Part shown: positions 13,652 to 25,421 of the stretch, piece by piece
Position numbering within the stretch: the stretch's first letter is position 1
Layout: the number at the start of each line of letters is the position of its first letter
The notes under the pieces: model-generated
The model's database searches: none
Told to the model about the DNA's origin: nothing
Seen by the model: the letters and a program-made list of their open reading frames with translations, nothing else
DNA from: Tilletiopsis washingtonensis
Taxonomy: Eukaryota > Basidiomycota > Exobasidiomycetes > Entylomatales
Direction of reading: 5' to 3'
Assembly (NCBI RefSeq): GCF_003144115.1
Contig: NW_020312007.1
Span: 438,852-502,851, forward strand
Length of the DNA stretch: 64,000 nucleotides
Made by a program: the position numbers and the translations under genes

Positions 13652-15787
13652 TCAAGCATACACGGCACGCAGCGCCACGACGGCGCGCCGCCACTTGGGC
13701 ACCACTGCCCGGTCGCCACGCTCCCAGGCCTCGCGTGGCTGATGCCGGATGACCTGGGCAATGTCGAAGTACACGGCGCAGGCGGCACGCAGGCCGGCTC
13801 GCGCAGGCCGCGAGGGCACGTCGTCGAGCGCCGGTGCGGCACTGGCAAAGAGGCCCTCGGCACGCTGCAGGAGCGCTAGGACGTGTGGCCGCAGCTGCGC
13901 CGCAGTGGGGCCCTTGCTACTTGGCGTGCCGTCGCCGAGCTGCCCGGCGGCCAGCGCTGGCGCCATCCAGGCGTCCTCGGGCCGCTCGAAGACGAGGTAG
14001 CAGCGCCGCAAGGTGCGCGCGTCGCCCACGACGTCGCGCGCGACATTGACGAGCTGCAGCGCGACACCCATGCGGCGCGCCTGCCACAGCAGCAGCGCCA
14101 GCGCTTCCCGTGGCGGCGCAGCGTCGACGTCGCGGCTCACCGCCAGCGAGCGCGGCACCGGCGCGCCAGAGCGGCCGAGCACGACGCGCACGCACATCTC
14201 GCCCACGACGCCAGCGACGCACTGGGCGTAGTCGAGCAGCTCTTGTGGCTGCGTGAACACGCGCCCGCCAGCGCCGCCGAGGGCCACGTCGATGGCGTAG
14301 CCGCGCAGCAGCTCTTGCCAGAGCGCCAGCGGCACGAGGCGGCGCAGCGGGATGCAGGCGCACGCGCACGCGCGCAGCTCCTCGAGGCCCTGCGCGCCGA
14401 GCGAGCCCTTGGCGGCGGCGTATGCCTGCGTGGCGGAGCGCACGGCAGCGCGTGCCGCCTCGTCGCTCTGCGCCTCGTCCTGGCAGAACGCAGCCGCGCC
14501 GACGGCGTGCAGGAGCTCGAGACGCGCGCGCTGCTCGGCTGCAGAGAGCGGTGCCTCGTCGATGGCGTCGTCGGCGGCACGGCAAAGCGCATACAGGCTC
14601 GCCAGGTCGCGCCGCAGATCCCACGGCAGCAGTCGCGCGGCCGCAGCAAAGCTGGCACTGGCGCGCGAGAGGACGCGCTCGGCCACCTCGGCATCGGCAT
14701 CGGCAGCGGAGGGGCCGGTCGGGGCTGCAACGAAGGCGGTCCAGAGCGCGGCAAGCGACGAGGCGCGCAGTGGCATGTACGACGGCGAGAGCGGCGTCGT
14801 CTGCGAGGCGTGCGTGCGCCGCAGCTGCAGCGCGCATGTGTCGAAGGCCAGCGACGCGCTGATCAGGATAAGGTTCGTGACGAGGAAGAAGCACATCTCC
14901 TCAATCGGCAGATCTGGCAGCGGAAAGATGTTGAAAGACGTGGTCTCCTGCGAAAGACCCGCCGCCGGTCAGTCAGGCACAGTCAGAGCGTCTGTGCCGC
15001 CACTCACAGTGATGTGCCATGTGCCGCGGTGAATGGCAAAGCGGTCGAGCGCACAGAGCAGCGCCGAGGGCGCCAGCCACGCCGCTGCCCACATGGCCTT
15101 GTGCGTGCGCGGCATGGCCATCCAGGCGCCCTGCGTGCCCCACCAGAGCAGCGCGAGCGGCAGGGCCGCCCACCAGGCAATCATGCCGGCGTAGTAGCTG
15201 TGCTCGCCCGGCCGTGCGAAGCGCGCGCCGAGGAAGAAGACGCCGAGCGGCAGCAGAAAGAGCAGCGGCCGATGTGCGCGGGCCGGCGTCGGCGCCAGCC
15301 AGCGCAGCAGCAGCACGGCCTGCAGCGTCGTGAGGAGCGACTGGATGATGAACTGCGGGAGGTGTGTGAGCGGCTAGGGCCCGGACGTGAGGCGTGTGCG
15401 ACACTCGGCGCAGCGCACATCCGTCATGGCACTCACGAAGGCGTATTCCTCGACGGGCACCCAGCCCACGCGCGCCATGACGCACGGCGGCGGATAGGAC
15501 CAGGCGCCCTGGCGCACAATCTCGTTGTCCCACGGCGTCGTCCAGACGAAGGCGATGGCGGGCAGCAGCACGAGGCGCGCCATGTCGAGCGGCGTCAGCA
15601 GCGGGCGAGCGGCCGCGGCGGCAAGCGCCAGGAGCGGCAGCGAGAAGCGCAGATGGAAGTCGCCGTAGCGCAGCACGCAGCCGGGCGCGGCGGGGCGCAG
15701 CCAGGAGAGGAGCGGCAGCAGCACGGCGCTCAGCAGCAGCAGCACGGCCGCCGATGGCCGGCGCGGCGGTGGTGCGGCCGAGGCCAT
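13652..15787 (-). CDS. crtYB: Bifunctional lycopene cyclase / phytoene synthase
   Basis: The fungal carotenoid enzyme that condenses two GGPP to phytoene and later cyclises lycopene ends. Exons: 15437-15787, 15008-15352, 13652-14947 (663 aa). The N-terminal ~235 residues form two lycopene-cyclase repeats with multiple membrane helices; visible motifs include WTTPWDNEIV, VEEYAF|FIIQ and RGTWHIT, with PLPDLPIEEMCFFLVTNL in the second repeat. The C-terminal half is the soluble phytoene synthase, with two Asp-rich sites: LYALCRAADDAIDE and LVNVARDVVGDA (the second the usual NxxRDxxxD-like motif). Both introns rejoin in phase. No carotenoid dehydrogenase or oxygenase gene is next to it, so it is not in a cluster here. 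It shares a 686-bp divergent promoter with ferroportin. Confidence 0.95.
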
Positions 15788-16473
15788 GGCGGCGCCGCGG
15801 GCAGGAGCAAGCAGAGGTGTTGGTGTATTAGCACGGCATGTGGAGGGAGGGAGAGGCGGTCGGAGGTAGCACAGAGAGGGTGGATGAGGAGGTGAAGGAA
15901 GCGAGGCGCAGGCCGCCGCGGCGGGCGAGCTTCAGGGCGGGCCGCCGGCTTGGGCGGCTCGGTCGGCGGCACGGCACACTCAGCCGCCAAGGGGCGAGCG
16001 GACGTGTCCCGGCTCCCGGCGCGCGGCTCGCTTCGACTGACATCCTAGATCGCGCGTGCTCTCTTTCTGCGAGCCGGTCTGCGCTCTGCCGTCAGACTCG
16101 ACTGAGAGGCAGCGCGCAGCTGCAGCATGCAGGGTTCAGGCGCGATCTGCAGCGGCTGCAGCTGCATGCTGAGCGCTGGTGCCGCGGCACAGGTGTCGGC
16201 GGATGCGGCCGCGGCGCGAGCATGCGCGAGGTGGAGCGCAGGTGCAGGCGCGGAGCCACAGGCGTCAGCGAGGTGTCATCAGCGCGCGCGACGGTGGGGC
16301 GCGGCATCCCTCCTCCGCTCCACGCGCGCCGCCGTCACACATCCAAGCCACAGCAAGAGGAGCAGCGGCAAGCGCGCAGAGGACGCAGCAGCGGGATCGG
16401 CGACAGGCCTGCTCGCCGCAGCACCCTCAAGGGGCAGGAGGCAGCAGCGTGCACCGCGCACGCCGCAGCGGCC
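15788..16473. promoter_or_regulatory. Divergent promoter region, crtYB / ferroportin
   Basis: 686 bp between two divergent starts. An open frame continuous with the ferroportin start runs through much of it from 15838, but it lacks conservation cues and ferroportins do not carry such an extension, so it is treated as non-coding. No defined operator is recognised. Confidence 0.5.
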
Positions 16474-18295
16474 ATGGCCGCCACGTCGCGCCCCCTGGCA
16501 CGCGTGCCATCCGCGTCGGACAAGCCGCCGCTGCCGCCCGTCGACGTGCCGCAGGACGCTGCAACAACAGCGGCAGGTGACGAAGCGCAGACTCCCGCTC
16601 CATCTGCAGCGGTCGCCGATGATGCCGACGTTCGTCCAGCGGCGCCGCTGCCCCGCCGCTCGCTCTTCCAGCTGGCACTGCAGCATGCACTGAGCTCCTG
16701 GGGCACGCGCAGCTACGAGTTTGCGGCGCCGCTCTTCTTCATCCACGCCTACAGCGCCTCGCTGCTCGCTGCCTCGCTGTATGGCTGTCTCACGACGCTC
16801 GCCGCCATCCTGCTCGCCGGCAGCGCCGGCCGGCTCGTCGATGTGTACGCGGCGCGCAAGCGGGCCATGCTGCGTGGCGCCGTCGCGGTGCAGAGCGTGG
16901 CGCTGGCGGCGGCCTACGCTCTCTTTGCTACGCTGCTCAACGTCGATCATCTCGGCCGGAACGCTGAGAACGCCGGAACGGGGCCAGAACGGGGCAGTCC
17001 GAACGCCGACGTCTGGACGCTCTTTGCCGCCATCACAGCCGTCGGCTGCGTGGTAACGTGAGCCGTGCGGCCGCAGGACACAGTCTGCCAGTGCTGACAA
17101 CCACACAGGCTCGCCAACGTGAGCGTCAGTGTCTCGATTGAGCGCGACTGGGTCACTTCCATCGCCGCACACGACTCGCGCACGCTGTCACGGCTGAACG
17201 CCATCATGTGTGTGCGACTTGCGAGGTGCTCTCGTCGTTAGCTGATCCTCGTCCGCAGGCGCCGCATCGACCTGCTTACCAAGCTTCTGGCGCCACTCTT
17301 CGTCTCGCTGCTAACCAGCACGGCCGGCTATCCGCGCGCCTGCTTCATTCTGCTAGGCTTTGCGCTCGGCGGCGGACTCTTGCAGCTGCTGCTCATCGGC
17401 CGCACCTATGCCTGCTTCCCGGCGCTCGCGGCGGACGAGGCGCGCGTGCGGGCACTCAAGCTCGAGCAGCAAGAGCCGAGTCCCTCGCCGGACGTCGCGA
17501 TGGCGCAGAGCTATCCGCCTCGCCGCGTGGCACGGGCACAGGCAGGCGTGCGCAGCTGGCTGCAAGGCCAGGTCTCCGACTGGCGCGTCTTTGTGCGCAT
17601 GCCCGTCTTTCCCAGCTCCGTCTCGCTGGCGCTGCTCTACATGAGCGCCCTCTCGTTTGACCCGGCCTTCATCGGCTACCTCAAGAGCGAGACGTACTAC
17701 TCGGACGCCATGGTGGCGGGGATGCGCGGCCTGTGCGTCGTGACGGGGCTGGGAGGCACGTTCCTGGCGCCATATCTCATCTCGCGCATCGGTCTGACTA
17801 GGACTGGTAGGTGCAAGCCAGCACATTGCCGCCTCTTCGCCTCCACTGACGGCAGGCCCAGGCACCTGGGCGCTGGCGATGCTGCTTCTTCCCCTGCTGC
17901 CCACGCTGCTGGCGCTCTTCCTCGGTGCCGGTCCCGGGCGCGAGCGGCCAGCATGGAACGGCGCCTTGCTCTTTGGCGGCATGGCTGCAAGCCGCGTAGG
18001 CCTCTGGAGCTTCGACCTGGCGCAGCTGCAGATGGTGCAAGAGGCCCTCTCGACGCATCCGCGCCGCAACAGCCTCATGGCGCTGCAGGTCTCGCTGCAG
18101 AATCTCTTCGACCTGGGACACTACGGCCTCACGATTGGCTGGTCGCTGCCGTCGCAGTTCAAATACGCGGCGCTCACGTCGTACTGCGCCCTGCTGGCGG
18201 CGGGCGTCATCTACGTGGGCGTGTACGCGCGGCGCGATCGCGGCCATGTGCTGCATCTGGGCTGGCTGCGCCTGCACGACACCAAGAGCCGCTGA
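16474..18295 (+). CDS. Ferroportin-like iron exporter (SLC40A family)
   Basis: A polytopic membrane protein of the ferroportin branch of the major facilitator superfamily, expected to export Fe(II). Exons: 16474-17057, 17109-17207, 17259-17806, 17862-18295 (554 aa). After an N-terminal ~70-residue disordered segment come the family motifs: SSWGTRSYEFAAPLFF in TM1, AGRLVDVYAARKRAMLRG in the first cytoplasmic loop, ANVSVSVSIERDWVTSIA, then LNAIM|RRIDLLTKLLAPLF. In the second half, GRERPAWN leads to ASRVGLWSFDLAQLQMVQE and the helix FDLGHYGLTIGW. Every splice junction restores family sequence in phase. The membrane (plasma or vacuole) is not visible from sequence. It converges with guanine deaminase. 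Confidence 0.88.
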
Positions 18296-18642
18296 GAGGT
18301 GCGCTGCCTGTAACTGTATCGATGTGCTGCTCTGCTTGATGCTGCTCTGCATCGCAATGGCCGCACGAGCAGAGCCTGAGGCGAGCTCGAGTCGGTACCT
18401 CTTCTGAATGCGTATGCTGTCCGCACGGCACACAGCAGGCACCTCCCTTTCGCCGCTACCGCCCCTCTCCCCGCCTCTCATGGGAAGCACATCACGCGCA
18501 CTCTAGAAGGACTGAGTCTCATCAAGGCCGCATCATGTTGTCATTGCATGAGCATCTCAGCGACGCGAAGCAGAGCAGTGAGCAAGCAGCAGCGCCCATT
18601 CGATGCGGCCAGGCGCACCCCAGGCCCATCCCCGCTGTGTGG
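18296..18642. other. 3' intergenic, ferroportin / guanine deaminase
   Basis: 347 bp between convergent stops. It will contain both 3' UTRs; no gene or structured element is seen. Confidence 0.5.
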
Positions 18643-20972
18643 CTACGCAATCGGCGATGTCCCGCCGACGCATCGCCCGCGTACAAAGACGCCAGCGATA
18701 TTGCGATCATCTCCCGCGAAGATCCACTTCTCGAACAGCGCGGGCAGTGCGTCTTCGGGCTCAATGTACAGGCCCGGACAGCCCGTGTAGCCTTTGACAG
18801 CATCCCATGCGCTCGTGGTGCGCACGAGGAGCGCGTCGAACTCCTGTCGCGGCAGAAGGGCTCAGCGATGAGCGAGGGATTCAGCAGCGAGAGACGCACC
18901 TTGCCGACGTCGAGTGAGCCAATCGAGTCAGAGAGCGAACACACCTCGGCGCCGCCGAGCGTGGCGAGGTAGAAGAGCGTACTGAGGCGCAGTGGACCCT
19001 TGCAGAAGTCCACGCTCTCCGGCATTGTCTGATCCTCCGCCTCGCCCACCTTGTCCGGCAGCTTCTTCTCGCTCGCCTCTACAATCTTGGCCTGCGTCTG
19101 CAGGTTGGAGAAGTTCAAGACCTTCGCCACCACGCTCGCCTCGCGAATGACGCCCAGCATGCCGAGACTGAAGCCGCCGCTGGCGTCGGAGCCCAGGCCG
19201 ACCTTGATGCCGCGGTTCAGCATCTCGCCCACGCGGCTGGCGCCCGAGCTGAGGTTGCCGTTGGAGACGGGACAGTGCGACACGCCGCACTTGCGCTTGG
19301 CGATGAGTGCCATCTCGGCGTCCGAGAGATGGATGGCGTGGGCGAGAATCGTCCGCGGGCCGAGCAGGTTGAAGGAGTCGTAGATGGCCGTGTACGACTC
19401 CAGGCCAGGGTATAAGGAGCGGGTGAACTCGACTTCGGTGACGTTCTCGGAGAGATGTGTCTGGATGCGCACTGTGGCATCATGTGAGAGGAAGTGCGAG
19501 ACGCGGTGAGAAGGCCACACGCACGCGTGGGGTCCTTCGAGGAGAGCGCGGCCAGGCCGGCTAGCAGAGCGTCGGAGCAGGCAATGGCGAATCTGGAGCG
19601 AAAATGGGGGCCGTCAGCCTCTGAGAGCACCGCATCGCCACGGATCAATCGGCTCCTGACCCCTCACCTCGGCGTGAGGATGGGCAGGACGAGCGCCTTG
19701 ACGCGTGCTGGACTAGCCGCCGTCGTGGCGCAGCGAGTGTGAGCGACCGCAAGCGGCTTCGCACTGGCATCAGGTTGTCTTTGCGGGCTTAACCCTTTCT
19801 GTTCCCTCGAAAGAGCAGACGCAGCGTTCCTTCGACCTTCAATGCCACGCTGCACGGCGCGGGAGCGAGGCGGCGCCGGCGAGGCTTGACGCGAGCCAGC
19901 GAGCGGCAGTGCAGCAGGTGGCAGTGGAGAGACATCGGCGTCGGGCGAGGAAGTGCCAGGCTCAGCCTCATTCGGCTCGCCCATCAGCTCGTTCATCGTA
20001 CGACTGAGGCGCGCCAGACTGGCGTCCATCTCGGCAGAGCCGCGCGAGGGACGCATGTCGGGAGACGTCACTGACGGCGGCTCGCCGTATGGCCGCAGTG
20101 CACGGACATGCTGAATGAACGCTTTCGTCGACTCGAGGCTGAGACTGGCGTTCTGGAGGCAGGCGTCAGCTTCTCGCCGCCTGCAGCACCCCTGCGCAAC
20201 CTCTGACCTTCTCGGTGTACTCGCTCGGGCAGTTACGATCCATGTTGCACTTGCCCACGAGTGCCCTCATGCCGCGCTCATTGCAGATGTCTGCAAGAAT
20301 CTCGCACGCCTCCTGATGCAGCGTGCCATACAGTGCCGCACACGTAGTGCCCGAGTCGAGCATGCGCTGCACGACGGAGTGGTACGTGGTGCGTGCGTAC
20401 TCTGACGACTCGAAGAGGCGCTCGCGCGGGAAGGTGATCTTCTCGAGCCAGGCGAGCAGTTCGTAGGACTGTCCCAGGCCGATGTTCGGCACCTGACAGG
20501 CATGCACGTGCGTGTCGACGAAGCCGGGACAGAGAAAGTCGCCGCGCTCCAGGCGGACGATGTCGACGGAGGCGGCGTCCCAGCCGTGCTGCGCCAGCAC
20601 CTCGAGCAGAGCCTTCTCCTCGCGCTCGGCCTCGGCCTTGAGGCGCGCCTGCTGCGCTGCCTCCTTGGCGCGCTGCTGCTCCTTGCGGCTCTGCAGCAGC
20701 GGCGTCGGGTCCGGATCGTCGGCGTCGGCGCCGCCAAAGCCCTGCTCCGCGACGGCCGCCGCCGCGGCGGCGTCGGGGCGCGCCGTCGCTGCACCAGCCC
20801 ACTGCTCGAGATCCTGGACGAAGCGAATGACGCCTGATGAGCCTACGCCCAATGCGGCGCGCGTGACGAAGCGCAGCTCGAGCAGGGAGATGGGCGAGAC
20901 GACGGCGCCGAGATAGACGCGCCGCGGCAGATGCGCGGGCGCAGGCAGCGGAGGACGCTGTGGGGCCGGCAT
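18643..20972 (-). CDS. GUD1: Guanine deaminase with large insertions
   Basis: An amidohydrolase converting guanine to xanthine. Exons: 20208-20972, 19668-20152, 19525-19592, 18900-19471, 18643-18843 (696 aa, against roughly 450-500 in typical homologues). Metal ligands are present: GFVDTHVHACQVP (HxH), VLPILTPRFAIACS, LRIQTHLSEN, the His in LAHAIHLSDAE and GVSHCPVSNGNLSSG, and the Asp in VGLGSDASGG. Extra length comes from a charged helix-like insert (residues ~75-135, QQRAKEAAQQARLKAEAERE) before the HxH strand, and ~110 residues of Ser/Pro/Ala-rich sequence between HVRALRPYGE and VLPILTPRF. Both inserts are stop-free and keep frame. The donor at 20207 is GTCAGA, weaker than its neighbours. 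Confidence 0.9.
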
Positions 20973-23003
20973 GGTCGAGGAGATGGTGGTGGCTGAGAGC
21001 GAGCGTGTCGCGCAAGGCTGTGCCTGGATGCTGAGGCCCCTCCACAGGAGCACAGGCCGCCGGCGCAGCCCTCCCACGGGCCGCCGGCTGGGGGGCGATA
21101 GGAGATAGGCGAAGTGAAGCGGAGGTGCCGCGGCCGGCCGCACCGCGCGTGTGCCCCGTGCGCGCGCGCGCGCGCGGTGCAGGCGCCAGATCTCGGCACT
21201 CGGCCATCTCGGCGCTCGGGCCCTGCCTCGCTGCCCTCCTCCTTCCTCTGCGCTGACTGCACCTCGAAGGATCAGGTGCAGCACAGCTCGACGGGCGGCT
21301 GCGGCTGTTGTTGGTGCAGAGGCTCCTGCCCTCTCGGCCGTCCGCACGACACGCGCGCGGCGTGCCGAGAGCGGGTGCGGCATCGGCCCCTCTCTCTGCA
21401 CGCTGGTGCCTGCGCACGCGCGCCGCTCCGCCGCCGCCGCCGTCACCTGCCGCAGGAGTGCCTTTCCGTCCAGGCACGCTGCTCATCTCTGCGCACGTTT
21501 GCTGCTGCTGCGCGGCACAGCTCATGTCACCTCGCCTTCTGGGGTGCACTCTCGGGTGATGGAGATGCTGCGCCCTTCTCGAGGACTGAGGAGAGGGTGC
21601 GACGAGGACGGACGCGGACCGCTCGCCAACCCACCCGCGGCCGGCAGCACCAGCCGCAGCATCAGCGCTGTCCCTACTGGTAGACGACGCCGCTCGCACA
21701 GCGCAGCGAGCAGCTCCTCTTGTCTTCGGCCGAGCAAGCAAGATCACCCGTGCCGGCGGCGAGACTGCGTGCTCGCGTCTGTGGTGCCTGATCCGGCCGC
21801 AAGCTCTCCGCTCTGGCGTGACGGCATCGATTACGTGGTGAGCGGATGGGAGCGGGAGAGAGAGCCGCCGTCGCCGCTGCCCGATGTCGGAGGCGCAGCC
21901 GGGCGGCGGCGCGGGCAGCAGATCAGCACGCGCCGCGACGTTTGCCCGCACGCCATCGGAGCATCTGCATGTGTCTTGCTGTGCGGGGGTGGCGCCGGTG
22001 CCGAGTTGTCGTGGGGACGGTCGCCGCCCGCCGGCTGCTTGTTCGTGGTGCGACGGCGCGCGTGGGGGAGCCGGTGCCGAGCGGGCGAGCTGGAAGCTTC
22101 CTTCCCGCCTGAGGCGAGCATCGTCGGCCGTCGCACTTCGTACCATCACCCTCCTCTCTCTTGCTGCGGCCCGAGCACACTTTTGAGCGTCCTCCCGTCA
22201 CAGGTCCGCCGCCTTCGCGCGAGCTCGGCAGCTGCAGGGCGCACCCTCTCTTGTTCGCGCGTGGCCCGCCGCGTGGCCCGCTCGAGCCGCTTCTTCGCGC
22301 CCGCCACCCGCCGCGGCGTGCACAGGCCGCCTTCGGAAGGCCCGTCGATCGAGTCGGCCCGACCGCAGCAGGAGCAAGACGCTCTGCGACTGTAGCAGCA
22401 GCCCGCAGCTTGGCTGCTCTGCGCTGCGGCTGCACCTCGGCCTCGCGCCGCCGCTGCCCCGCAGCTCGCAGGCCGTCACCGCGCGTGCGTGCAGCGACGA
22501 GGATCAGGCACGCCTCCTAGGCCGGGCCGATCAGATAGCCGGCCCCTCACGGTGGTGCTCCCTCTTGTCGCCTGTTCGCCGCTGGGGCTGCAAGCTGTTT
22601 GGGCGCTGCAGTAAGAGTGCACGGGGCAGCTCGCATCACCGTGCACATCGCAGAACGTGCTTGGGCGCTCCTGTCTCCGCAGCGAGGGCGCTTAGAGGCA
22701 GGGCACCTCGCCGGCACCGCCACATCACATCACACTTCACCCGGCCCCGGCACACCGTCAGGCACAGCAAGCACCGCCTAAACGCCGCAGCACATCGAGG
22801 GTAGCGGCGTGCGCGCTTGGTGCGCCGGTGCCACGCCCCAACGGCCCCACGACGGGCAGCGCAGTCGGCGCCTCTTCGCTTCTTCGCGCGGCCACCGCTG
22901 CTGGCTCGCCTTCTTCTTCTCCCGGCAGCCTTCTTCCCTCAGCTCGCCATCCTCGTCGCTGTCGACGGCCCTCTCACCTTCCTCTCCGCCGTCTGCTGGC
23001 GCC
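20973..23003. promoter_or_regulatory. Divergent intergenic region, GUD1 / HEN1
   Basis: 2.0 kb between divergent starts. Many overlapping open frames occur on both strands, but none shows a domain or codon periodicity that continues across frames. A C/T-rich segment at ~22890-23000 precedes the HEN1 start and probably is its 5' leader. I see no RNA gene. Confidence 0.5.
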
Positions 23004-24845
23004 ATGACGCACGCCTCGCCGCCGCGCAGCGTCACCTTCGAGCCGCCGCTCTACCTGCAGCGCCAGGCTTTCCTCCTCTCGCAGCTGCGCCAAGCCAGCA
23101 TCTCTTCCGTGCTCGACATTGGCTGTGCCGAGGGCCGGCTGCTCTCGCACCTCAGCAACGCCGCGCTGCAGCTCGATGCCTTTCCGCTGCCGCGCTTCAG
23201 CCGCATCCAGCAGGCGTGCGGCGAGGGAGCCGCCGAGCCGCGCCTCGAGGCCGAGGAGCTGGCCTTTGCGGCACCGCACATCGCACTGCAGCGCCTGAGC
23301 GGCCTCGACATCGATCGGCCCTCGCTGCAGGCCGCCGAGCGTGCGCTTGGCTCCGCACACTTCGCCGCGACGCCGCGCTGGCTCTCGCTCGACGTCCAGC
23401 TCTTCCACGGCACGCTGGCGGCGTACGACAGCCGTCTGGCCGAGCATGACTGCATCGTGGCGTCGGAGCTCATCGAGCACCTCGATGAGCAGACGCTGCA
23501 GCACTTCGCGCCCGTCGTGCTGGGCCGCTATGCACCGAAGCTTCTGCTCGTCACGACGCCCAATTACGACTTCAACCGGCACTTCGACGCGCTGGGCAAG
23601 ATGCACGGCTTCGAAGACCCAACGGGACGCACGAGTCGCCGCTTCCGCCACGACGACCACCAGTTCGAGTGAGTGTGCCATGTCGGCCGTGCGCATGCCC
23701 GGGCCAATTGCTGACAACTGTCTCTCAGGTGGACGCGCAAGGAGTTCGCCACATACTGCACCTCCGTCGCGGCCAAGTATGGCTACGACGTCGAGCTCTC
23801 CGGGCTCGGCGAGCTCTGGCAAGGCGGCAACGACGGCGTCGACGCCGACGCCCGCTTCTGCACCTCCACCGCCGTCTTTCGGCGCAAGGCTCACGGCGCC
23901 TCGGCTCGCCGGCGCCGCGCAAAGGAGCGTCTGGATCGCTTCGGCGGCAGTCTGGCGCGCTCTGCTGCAGCCTCGGCGTCGGGCGATGAGAGCGACGTGC
24001 CGACCGTCTTTGGCGGCGAAGAGACGGAGGAGGAAGAGAGCGAGGTCGAAGACGAGCAGGAAGAGTCCTCGCGACGCTCGCCGCGCAGTCGACAGCCCAG
24101 CCATCTGCCCTGGCTCTCCTCGCCGCAGCCGGCGCGCAGCACGAGCCAGACGCTCGTGTCCACCTCTCCTCCATCGCCATCGCTGCCGGCGGCGCACAAG
24201 TCCATCTCGGCGCCCGCCGCGCTCTCAGCCTCGCCGACGGAGTCAGGGGACCAGCCGCACGCCCTCGTCTTCCAGCGTGCGCTGCCGGCTTTCACGCACG
24301 ACGATGCAGCCGACTCTTCCGCCTCCTCCAGCAGACGCACAACGCTGGTGCTGGCACCCGACGAGATCGTCTCGCGCGTGCTCGACGAACTCTCCGTCGT
24401 TGGCGCGTGTGCCTCAGCGCCCGACGGCACTCTGTCGGCCCATGCGCCACTCTCGCAGCTCTGGCTTGCATCGGCGGTGCGTGCGGCATGTGGCGGGCGC
24501 ATTGTAGCGCTGCTCGATGCACTCAGACTCGTCGAGCCCACGAGCGAGGAGAAGGCAGAAGTCGACGAGAAGCATGTTCGGCTCTTGGGCGGCGACGCAA
24601 GTGGAGACTGGCGTCTCTGTGCACTGCTGCAGCACAATGAGACCGAGGAGCACGACGAGCCGGGCAAGTGGCGCCTCCACCTCTTCTTCGCCGGCGCCGA
24701 GGTGCGCAACTGGCTCGTCGAGCCGCAAGGCATCACCGCCTGCGAGACCACCGGGTCCATGAAGACTCCCATCGCCGAGCTTGACTTTGCTGCGCTCGGC
24801 TTCGAGGACACGCACGGCGCGGCCGTGCCGACGTCGTGTGACTGA
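23004..24845 (+). CDS. HEN1-type small-RNA 2'-O-methyltransferase
   Basis: HEN1 enzymes methylate the 3'-terminal ribose of small RNAs and protect them from tailing and decay. Exons: 23004-23668 and 23729-24845 (593 aa). The SAM-binding motif I is VLDIGCAEGRLL (residues ~35-46). The metal site reads ASELIEHLDEQTLQHF, i.e. the family E-x-x-E-H signature, followed by PKLLLVTTPNYDFN. The splice rejoins HDDHQFE|WTRKEFATYC, the conserved HEN1 substrate-site region that supplies a further histidine. A ~55-residue insert containing a Pro/Phe-rich segment separates motif I from GLDIDRPSLQAAE. After the catalytic core (ends ~residue 290) is an acidic/Ser-rich stretch, then a ~200-residue C-terminal region of unknown fold. 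HEN1 presence implies a small-RNA pathway, which is inference. Confidence 0.85.
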
Positions 24846-25381
24846 CAGCAGCTGCCAGACCCAGCTGCCGAACTGGCCCTACAAGGGCCTCCTGTGTGCG
24901 ATCAAGCACAGCGTCGCGCCCGCATTCCCTTTCCCCTTCTACCCCCCTCCCCCTACCTTACGGCACGATCACACTCATCGACATCCCAGCACGAGGCATA
25001 TCATCATACACGCACGACCACAACGCTGCTTACCCTTCACACAAACTCCCACACACATGAGCCGCATTCCCCTTCCCGTCGTCACGTTCGACTCATCCCG
25101 AAAGGTCCGTCACACGAAATCGAAGTTTTGTCCTGACCCACGGCGCCAGGTGTACATGCGATGCAAGTCGCATTGCAGCACCTTGATGGGATGAGGCGAG
25201 GGTAACATGACAGAGGCACAGCCACGAACGCGACAGAGTGAGGAGAGGAGAAGGCAAGCGTGCAGGTGGGTGCGAGGAAGAATGCGAGTTGGCATGCGGC
25301 TTGAGAGCTTGGGTATGAGGTCCTTCGAGCCCCCGTCTCGACGAGGAGGGGGAGGGGCCAGAGCGAGCGAGCAGCGGAGAA

Positions 25382-25421
<40 letters not shown>

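Noticed and set aside
15838-16473. Upstream extension of the ferroportin frame to 15838
   Set aside because: Arg/Ala-rich without similarity to ferroportin; the Met at 16474 sits at a normal distance from TM1.
13652-20972. Carotenoid or iron biosynthetic gene cluster
   Set aside because: crtYB, ferroportin and guanine deaminase are adjacent but no carotene desaturase, oxygenase or siderophore gene accompanies them.
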